Shown here one piece after another: positions 53,401-63,500 of a DNA stretch of 64,000 nt (position 1 is its first letter; every line of letters starts with the position of its first letter). Position numbers and translations under genes: made by a program. The notes under the pieces are model-generated. The model did not search any database, was not told the DNA's origin, and saw nothing but the letters and a program-made list of their open reading frames with translations. Origin of the DNA: Scolanthus callimorphus (Eukaryota > Cnidaria > Anthozoa > Actiniaria > Edwardsiidae); the NCBI GenBank assembly GCA_033964015.1, contig CM066913.1, positions 33,369,577-33,433,576 on the forward strand, given 5' to 3'.

Positions 53401-56400
53401 TTGAACATGTATGCTTAACATGTTGTACACAAGTAGTCAAAGACAACATTGCAAAACTCGGAGGTATTTGAAGGCATAAACTTAGGGAGGATTGATCAGT
53501 ACGAAAATGAAAATATATTCAAATACTCATTAATTATTCATGACCTAATCAGCCAACCAGAGCTCTCATTTTGTACCACGTGCAGTACCTTGAAATCCCA
53601 GGAAGATACTGCAAGTGGGACTTGAAAACTTTTCAAGGTCCAAGGACCTTTGAACTATGAATATTCATAGTTCAAAGGTCCTTGGATCTAGAAATGTTTT
53701 CTAGATCCAAGGACCTTTGAACTATGAATATTCATAATTTCAAGGTCCTCACCCTCGAAAAGTTTTTCTACTAGTCAGTCTTTGCGCAGTGCAATCTCGT
53801 ACCCAGAGCCCGTCATCTTTTGGCCAGCGGCAAGGTTCAGGCCGCTGGCCAAAAGATGACGGGCTCTGGGTACGAGGTTGTGCGCAGTGCAAAGGCAGAC
53901 CGTAGGAACCACTCCGTGAGAAGACAAAAGTCTCCTCTCTCGGAGAAGTTAATACAAAGAATTTTGGTTGGAGACTATATGCTTGTGCGCCGCCAACCTC
54001 CATGTGGGACAGGCTTTATGGAAACAGTCTTGATCTTTTCGCTTCTGCGCATGACTAGTGACGCAATCCAAGTTCATAATTTACATAATTTCAAGGCACT
54101 CGCCATCGAAATGTTTTTGTACTAGTCAGTCTTTGCGCCATATGCAATGGCAGACTGTAGAAACTGTTCCGTGAGAAAACATGCGTCTTCTCTTTCGGAG
54201 AAGTAAGATACAAAGGATCTTGTTCCAGACCAGGGGCTCATAAGTAGGGGCGTCCCTCTGATATATGTTCTTGATAAGGCGTTTTGACAGACCTAGTTAT
54301 TTTTAGATTGGTATTTACTCTTGTTTCTATGCCGCTGCGGTCCGTTTATTTAGAATAACAATAGCAGACAACAACAAAAAATCAGTGCTTGCACGTGCAT
54401 ATCTTGCCAATGACAAGCGTCTGATGCAACGAATTTTATTGGTTAGTAAAACAAAAGCTTTACAATTTTATAGCGGTAAACCGTTCTAAAAATAACTAGG
54501 TCTGTCAAATGCCTTATCAATAGGGCAATACTAGAGAGGGACGCCCCTATTTATGAGCCCCTGTCCAGACTATATGAATGTGCGCCGCCAACCTCCATGT
54601 GGGACAGAGTTTTCGGAACACTCTAATCTTTTCACTTCTGCGCATGACTAGTGACGCAATCCAAGTTCATAATTTCAAGGTCCTCTCCCCGTCGAATTTT
54701 TTGTACTATTCAGTCTACGCCGTACAAAGGCAGACTGTAGAAACGTTCCGTGAGAAGACACAAGTCTCCTCTCTCGGAAATGTAGAATAGAAAGGATCTT
54801 GTTCCAGACAATATGCATGTGCGCCGTCAACTTTGATGTGGGACAGGCTTTGTGGAAACAATCTTGACCTTTTCACTTGTGCGCATGACTAGTGACGTAA
54901 TTCAAGTTTCACAAGTAAAAAAATATGATTATATTGATAAATCCTGTTTGGGTAGGGTACAGAGGGGTTGGCGATTGAAGATTATGTCACAGGCTGAGTA
55001 TTTCAAATGACCAAGGAATTAAAAAATAGATAAATGGAGATGTTTCAACATTGATCGTTTTCCCTCTGTGTTGGCTAATTAGGTCATGAATAATTATTGA
55101 GTATTTGAAGTAATTCAAAAGCCTCCTATTCGGACTTGACGGGATTTCAAAGCCCACGCAATTAGTTCCAGTACTCGGCTTCGCCTCGGACTGGAACTAA
55201 TTGCGCGGACTTTGAAATCCCGTCAAGTCCTCATAGTCGGCTTTTAAATATTACTTCTTTAAAATCATTTACAAGCATTGGATAGACCGTGTAAAAATGC
55301 GTAATTTATGCAAGGGAAGCTTAATAAAGGGGTTTTTTCCGATATACCTGCACCCGAAATAAATTATAAAAGAGACAGATGACCAAATGTAATTTCCGCT
55401 CTGCCGTGAAAACCACTTCAAATGCGTATACTCCTCTGGGATGGGCTGGGGGGCTCCCAATGGCGCTGATGGTGGTATGACCGTCTTATTTTTGGGGGGC
55501 TTTTAAGCCCCTCGGGTTTAGGCGATCCGGAATTTTTAGGGGTTGGCTTTGATCGAAATGGGGTACGCTGAAGAAAATCCGTTAGTTTTTAGGAAATGAC
55601 TAAATCACACTCCTCGTTCAGTAATAATTGCCAACAAATGTTGGTACTTTTTAGAAAGTACCGAAAAGTAATGTTTAGGGTGGAATTTGTTATAGGCCAG
55701 GTATTTTTAGGGTGAAAATTCGGTCTTCCCGACGGTCATTCCTACCATCTTCAAGTACCCCCTACCCCCTACCCCCTATGGCCTCTTTTAGCGCGATGCA
55801 ACTATCATTTGCAGAAGTCCCCACAAGATAACTCTTTGAAATCAATTAAAAAATATATATATTGAAATAAGAAATTACTAAAACCCTGAGCACAGTACAT
55901 ACGGCGGATCGCAGATAAACGTCTTTCCCATGTTGCCGACAAAGAATCATAATAAATAAATAAATAAAATGTGGAAAATACTTCGACTTATATGATGAGT
56001 TTGAGAACTAGTTATCTAGTACTTACAATCTGGCTTTGTTCTGATATACACCTCCTCGCTAAATGGACCGGCCTTGATGGTATAGCCTAACACTTTAACC
56101 TTGTACACAGTGTACTTGTGAAGTCTGTCTATGTCTGTTGTCACGACACTGGAGCGGATATATATCACTTTTGGTGCATTTACATCACGTTTGCTGTACG
56201 ATATTATATACCCGCGGAGTTTACCATTTACGCATGCATGGACGAGTGGGGACCACGTGGCACGGATGGAAGTAGAGTTCAAGGCTGTCAGGGTCACGTG
56301 GGAGAGCACTCAGGAGCTGTAAACGAAATAACAAATCATAGATAGCGCGCAAATGAGTAAAAAATATTGTTTGTGGCTAAGAAAATAAAACTCATATCTT

Positions 56401-57484
56401 CAAGCAACCGTGTAATTATCTTTTTGTTATATAGACACACGCTTCTGAATGGCTAACTGTATTGACTTTTGTGTTTCGCTTGCAACACTCATCTGAAATC
56501 TGCTCCATCCTTAATAATAATAACTAGAGTATTTACTCACCATCTTCAGAGGTCTGTACACTAATGCTGTCACTGGTGGCCCCTTTGTAATGAGTATTCC
56601 TGGCAGAAATGGTGATCGAGTAGCGCGTGAACTTATTGAGAGAAATCAGACGACGATATTTCGAATTTATGGTGTTCACGGAGACACTGTCTTTTATTCC
56701 GCCTTGTGGAGTGTATTCTATCAAGTAGTCTTTAAAACGGCCATTGAGCTTGTAGTCGTTAGATTTCTAAACGAGAAGAAAAGAAGGGTATACATCTCCT
56801 CTCAATCGGATATGCGAGCAACCAGTCGAGCACCAGCTAAACAGCCTCGCACAGCCGCCAAATTGTATCAGGGGCGTAGCCAGAGGGGGGGGGGGGGGTC
56901 CTGGGGTGCATGTGACCCCCCTTTTTAGAAGAAAAATACAGTGAACATTAAGAAAAACATCGTTAAGCTGGAAAAGGGCACAATACAGTTGTACAGATAT
57001 GACCCCCCCCCTTTCTCAAATCCTGGCTACGCCCCTGTGTATGGCAAAAGTCAAAGTAAAACAGGATCCACTTTCATCGCCTGAGTGAGGTAAGACTATC
57101 ACGACTGTCTCGTTAGATATAATACAATGACCAATCCATGACCAACTCTTACATTTAGTGCAAAAGGATTTCGGGCGCGGTTTCGAAATTCATAATTTCT
57201 TTAAAGACAACCTTGTTGAAAGAAAGTGTAATATTCTCGTGCCCGGGTGAATTCAAGTTTAGGCAAGGGTTCAGGCCACAATTTCTCGTTGAAGCAACAT
57301 TACAGAACAAAGTAGTCGGGAAAGGAAAAACGGTCCTTTATTATACAGCTATTTCAATAAAGGTTTTCAGCCTTGTGAACTCATGCCAACGCGCACAGAT
57401 ATAAAACATCCTATTTTGATGATAATCCCCGGTCTGGCTAGTAATGTCCTGCCAGTTATCTAGTAGCTCGCACGTACTCGGCTC

Positions 57485-57539
<55 letters not shown>

Positions 57540-60500
57540 AAAAAGTGGATGGACGCGCGCTAAATATTGTCCATTCCTTAAATGGCATATACACGGGCGA
57601 CATCGTTGCGTGACAATCGTGTTTCTCAGGTCTCTTACAAACACGCCTTTTAACCAATCAGAATGCGCACATTCTCCATAGGCGTTATTTTCTAAAATTA
57701 CTTAAACAGTGAGCCGCTCAAGACCTTATACCCACACAGTTTTGCCGTACGCGCTTACTTCTTCCGACAGCATTTTTTGAAATAGCTGTATCTCTACATC
57801 ATTCACCTTCAAAAGATGCTAATTCTTGTAGATGATTCAACTCGATTGTTGCTGATGATCATCTTCCCTTCAGGTGCTTGGAGAGAGAAAAGACGGACAT
57901 TATTTGTCACGAAGCAAATTTATAAGTTGACACGCTGCGATGCAACTAACAATGTTAACACAAAAGAAGAAAACGGGAACTTCATTTTGCCATAGCGCGA
58001 AATAAAACCAAATTTATCATCATTTCCCTCAAATAATTTGATGTTTTTAAACTATTTCTCTAGTGTTTAACTTGAGCTTTAGACGATATCGTAGAATACC
58101 AGGACACTTCGTCTCGTTTCCGATTGGCTCACGAAGTCAAGAGAAAGAGATATGATAGCCAATACAAACCTGCCATCAGTGTTGTATATGTTTTCACAGT
58201 ACTCCATAAACCTTTCCCCACCACACTTGTCCCTCTCGCCTTCACTGTATATCTGGTATAAGGCTTCAGCTGGTCGAGCTCATAAGATGATACTGCCGCA
58301 ACGTTGATGAACTGAGCTCTTTTACCTTCGAGTCGGTAATACACGGTGTAGCCAGTCAACACACCCGTGTCTTCAGATGAAGCTACCCTCAAGGAAAGGG
58401 TGACCGAACGCTTCTTGGGGACACCAGTAACAGACGGCGCGGCAATTACATCTATGGCAACACAAGTAACAATATTATGATTGGATTGGTCAGATGACAG
58501 CACCAACGTTCTCTGGTATGTGCACATATATGGCGTTGTCAAAAAGTAAACAATCAACAGCAATCTTGTCTCCAGAACCATCTCTCGTTTGGTCAGCTGG
58601 GAGCAAAAAGACAGAAATTCCGGAGGATTCTAAAATTTTGACGGAGGAAGGGACGGAAGCAGGGGGAAGGGGGGAGGCGGGGGTTACATACGTACTTAAT
58701 GGAACATGAACTACATATGAAGACTGCGCCGGTGCTGCACTCGGGATTGTCAGCGGATATGTTGATGCGCAGGCGTATGATATAGTACAGTTCACAACTC
58801 GTTTAGTTAAGTCTGCTGCTCGCTGACACTTGTACGATTTCATGACATCTGATGCACTTGTAAACCGGATATCGATGTGTTAGTCGTCTGTCCATCTACT
58901 TTGCTACCGTTCTTGTACCACGTGATGTCGGGTTGTGGGTAACCTTTGGCGCAGGACAGCGACAGAGTCGTGCCTTTATGGGGGTTGAGAGTCACTTGCA
59001 TGGAATGGCCACTGGGTGAAAAGACTACAACCAATATCATTTAGACAAAACCAATCTCCATAAAATACAAAAGTAAAGGAAAGCTGCCTAGGAAATTTCT
59101 GGCAAGTTCGTCGAAGGCTTTCATAGTTTTGAGCGGATAAACAAATAGGCCAAATATTCTCCTGCAAACTGTAATTTCAATCCGCGAAATTCACCTCGCA
59201 ATCATACGCCGAAACACTCAAGAACAGTCAAAATGTTGATCATATATTCTCTAATAAAATATGGTTTGTAATTTTTTTTTGGCCTCCCTGTAAGTTAGGA
59301 ATGGCAAGTTTTCTTTGATTATCTTTATATATAAGATCAATTTTGTTGATTTGAAGAAAAAACTCATCAAAAACTCACTTAAGGATGGTTGATTAAATTT
59401 AACAGGGACCTGACTCACCAAATTCACAGCCATAAAGATCAACACGCATACACAGGGCTCCGTGATGGGCAGTGGGATTAACTCTGATATACCGACCAGC
59501 AAAGGGAACTGAAAACCAGGTAACCCGACCAGTACCTCGACCACTGTTACCAGGAAAAGCCTGAAGTGTACAACAAAACACATTCATTCAATTTTCACTG
59601 CAGCTTGAATTGACTGCCTTCGTGAAATATCTATACCTTTATGTTTTGTTGTCCATCCTTGAATGCGTTCCAGTCAGTTCCAGTAAAGCCGTACTTGATG
59701 GAAAACTGTGTAACCCACTTATCCCTCGTGGGGTCCCCCTGTGTGGCTATCCCTGTGACTGTATTTACCCTCCCAAGGTCAACCTGAAGGAACTCATTAT
59801 TGGGTGATGAAGAGCTGCACCAGGATGAGCCGCCGTATAGACGGCCAGCGGAGGCTCTGTGAGAGCTACCCGAATGTGATGAGGATGAGAGCTGAGAATC
59901 GAGTACCAGGCCCCCCTCTACTCCTAGCGAAGAAGCGCATCCTGACAAAGAAATTACTTTATTTGTTATGTCTATTAAAACTATACCTTACAGCTTTATT
60001 GGATCCGTATGAACTGTTGTTGTAGATGAAGATATTTTGATATAAAATATAACATACTGCACTGCAGTTAGCTATAGAGCTGCAATGCCGTATTTCCCAT
60101 TGTATGATAAAAATGTGTTGGCAGATAGCTATTTTGAAAAATTGTACACCTTACTATTACTTTGAACAAGAACAAAAGGAGCGACTAATTGTCGGACAGG
60201 AATGATTCCTTCGCGTGACAAGGAACACAGGTAACCCATCGCAATAACTGAGCTGTGCGTTATAAGCTGTCTACGTTTACTACATCAGCTGCTATTTTTT
60301 TATTTCCAAATATCTGCAGCTGGAATACTGTTGCAAGTTTTCCGGGTGATAATAATGTGTACCTACCAGTAACCAAACCATTGTAGTTCAGCCTGACTGT
60401 AGGGTGAGTATCATAAAGTGCTGGATAAAAGCGGAAGAACTTGCCCAAGATCGGGGTGGAAAAATAGTTGGCGACCACCCGGGAATTGTCGACATTACCT

Positions 60501-63500
60501 TTGAATACCTATCAAAATAAGAGAAATAAGGTTTTCAGCTTAACGAGGCTAATTTACCACACAGAAAGAGTCAAAATCTCGCGCATGCGTCAGTGGCTGT
60601 CACCAGAGCCTCCCCCGCGAGGAGACGAGCCTGGGAGCTCTGGGTAAGAGAATGAGAAAATTGCTTGCTTAAGTACCAGATTGGGATATCCTTGAGACCG
60701 GCCATAATAACAGACGTCACATGGGATGCACCTTCGAAGTCTCTTTTCGAAAACCTGAACATTATCCCCTTCCACGAAAGGGTAGCTAGATCTAAAGTAA
60801 AAGTAAAGCTAGTTTTCAAAGCTGTAAATGGTTTATTACCATTGTATATTTCAGATAAGCTCGTTCAGTTCAGTGCAATTCACAATAGGAACACCAGGAA
60901 TACTACGTGCAAAAATGTAATTTTACCTAAAGAGAAACAAGCCTTTGGTGTCGCATTTAGTGCGGGAAATCCCTGGAACAGTCTCCCAGCCAGTTTTTAA
61001 GCCCTTGTAGTGAATTGTTGAAGACCTTTCATGTCTCTGGTTAAGAGTGACCTAGTTATTAGTTGAAGGTGTTTTTTATACTTTTATACTTTATACTTTA
61101 ATATTTGATTGTAAATTAGTTGTATTTAAAAAATTATCCTTTTTGAGGGCCATATGTAAATCATCACTTGATATTTAAGTAATGGTCCGTATAAGAACTA
61201 CCCAAGCCAACGGCAGAGCATGCTGGAATGCAATTATTTTCTATTGAAAATATCGGCGGTTTCATTGGCTTAGACACAAAAATTGGTCAAATTACCATGA
61301 AAGAAAGACTCTTCTCAGGATTTATGGTAAGATATAAGCACACGTGGTACTCATATACGATTTTTAAAGACTTCGTATATGGGGAACCTAGCGTAAAGAA
61401 GTGATTCTCTTTCCTTTGTTTTTCTTTAATCTGATTGGTCTGGAGAATTACTATCGCCATATTCGAAATCAAGTCGAAATCAATAATTGTTTCACTTGTA
61501 TTATGTTACTAGTCATGACAACTTTCTGTGGTAAAAGAATGGAACACATCCTATGTGGGGAACCCTGAATGCCGTAGAAGAATGGAGATTCGGTTCCTTC
61601 TTGCATGGATGATTACTTAATACCACCCTCGATAAATAAACTGTATTCATTCATTTGCGCGATGCATGTTTTTTTCGCAATAGGAGGACACTGTCTAAAA
61701 GGTCAGTTCTTTAATGTTTATTTTGGCTCACCTTTTCATGCCCGTTTTCAGTGTAATTTGCCCACGTGATGTTATTAATGGAGTAGGAGATCTTGTATTT
61801 TTTAACTCGCGCACTGTAACGTCTCATGCCCTGTGTGAGTACGGCGCAAACATAGTACAGGCGTCCCAAATCAACTTGAAGATAAGGGTTTGAATCTCTG
61901 TCCGTAGAACGTCTCGTCCATCCATACTTATTACTGTTTAGTCTGCCATACCACGGGTAATAATAAGAGTTAAAATAGGAGGTGGCGGTAAACCTGTGGT
62001 CGGGTATCAGCTTGCGACTTGGGATTCCTGTGCTACGTGTTCTGCAGCCTAGACAAGACAATAGTGAGATAACAACATAAGCATATCGTAAGAAGATCGT
62101 GTCTCTCAGTTCAGACCAATTGATACATTGGCACATTAAACATTAACATTCCTAGTGTGCATAGCGTAAATCATCCCCATACAACTAGATTAATTCCCTG
62201 TTATATAACAGGTACCATTAAGTAGAGCATTGCTGGTTAGGGTGGTCAGAATTTAAGGACTAACGATTGGTAATCACTTCCTCAAATATAATATAGGTTT
62301 CACTAGGTTTTTGTTCTAGGGACAAATGAGGTTGACATATTGATAAGGTATCGTCCTTGGTTTGGTTTCTCTGCTCACCCTGGTTATAAAGGGAGCATTT
62401 ATTGGCATTTAAAAAACTCCACAGGATACAATTGTAGTTCTTGCGTTTGGTGAATTTTCGTTTCGAAATGTTCATACCTGGTGCTATGGGGGATCCGTAA
62501 AGCTCAATCCGAAGGCATCGTTCACTTCTATGTCTATCGGGTATTATCCGGAAATATCTTGCTATCGGACTCTTGTAGAGGACTTGACGAACGACTGATG
62601 ATTGGTCATAATTACCGTAAAATATCTGCAACAGATGGGGTAAATGAAAATAGACAACGAGAGATAAAAAATCAAATACCTATCGTTTTTGTGACCATTT
62701 TATATGAGCTTACTGAGAACCTTCGCGGACCTCCTCGAAAAAAAAAATCATACACGTCCTTAGTTTAACCAAAACATGTCAACCTATCTACCGCTGGAAA
62801 GCTTTTAAAATGGACTAGCGGGGCATGGAAAAAGAAATAACTTATTAATAATTATACATTTTTTAAGGATGGATTAAATATTTTGGTGTGCCATCTTCAC
62901 GAGGTCAAAGGTCGATTTCGAAGGTCATATTTTATAGCATTTTCGCGCGCTAAAATTTTTTATAGCATTTTCGACTTCTAAAAATTGTAAAGTTATAACT
63001 TTTGAACTAAACAAATTTGAGAAAAACGCAGACACGGTTAATTTTGAGAAGTATCTTTAAGGATTAAAACAATTACCTACTTGGGAGTCAACGTCAAGCA
63101 GTTCGGCGGCGTTAGCTCGTAAAAAAAGCATTATATTTATCAATAAGTTATTCATTTTTCCCATAACCTGCTAGTCCATTCTGTAGGCTTTCCAACGATA
63201 TATAGGTTGACATGTTTTGGTTAAACTAAGGACGTGTATGATTGCTTTCCGAGGACGTGCCGCGTAGGTACCCAGTGACCCCAATCACGGCAAAAATATC
63301 GAAACATAAAATATCAAGTCTTACAAATGTTAAAATATTTTAAAACGGTTGGAAGTACATAACCTTTGATAAGAGATTTCTTCACAGGCTTCCAGGCTAC
63401 TGTGCGAAGAATTTACTAATACTGAGAATGTATGGTCAAAGCTAAATCACAATTCTTACACTTAACACTTTGCTTTACCCTAGTTTGCTGTTCTCCAAGT

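Larger units (their letters stand above)
53771..54920. repeat. Tandem units of about 220-350 bp
   Basis: Three units starting CTAGTCAGTCTTTGCGC at about 53771, 54122 and 54707. Each has GCAGACTGTAGAAAC, TCCGTGAGAAGACA, TCTCCTCTCTCGGA, GTGCGCCGCCAACCTCCATG and GCGCATGACTAGTGACGCAA. The middle unit is split by the element at 54231-54563. Confidence 0.85.

Noticed and set aside
58860..58885. A 17-base intron inside the Ig exon that would restore the frame
   Set aside because: Removing GTTTACAAGTGCATCAG would keep frame, but 17 bases is below any known spliceosomal intron size, and it would delete the conserved strand reading IRFTSAS. A missing base explains the data better.
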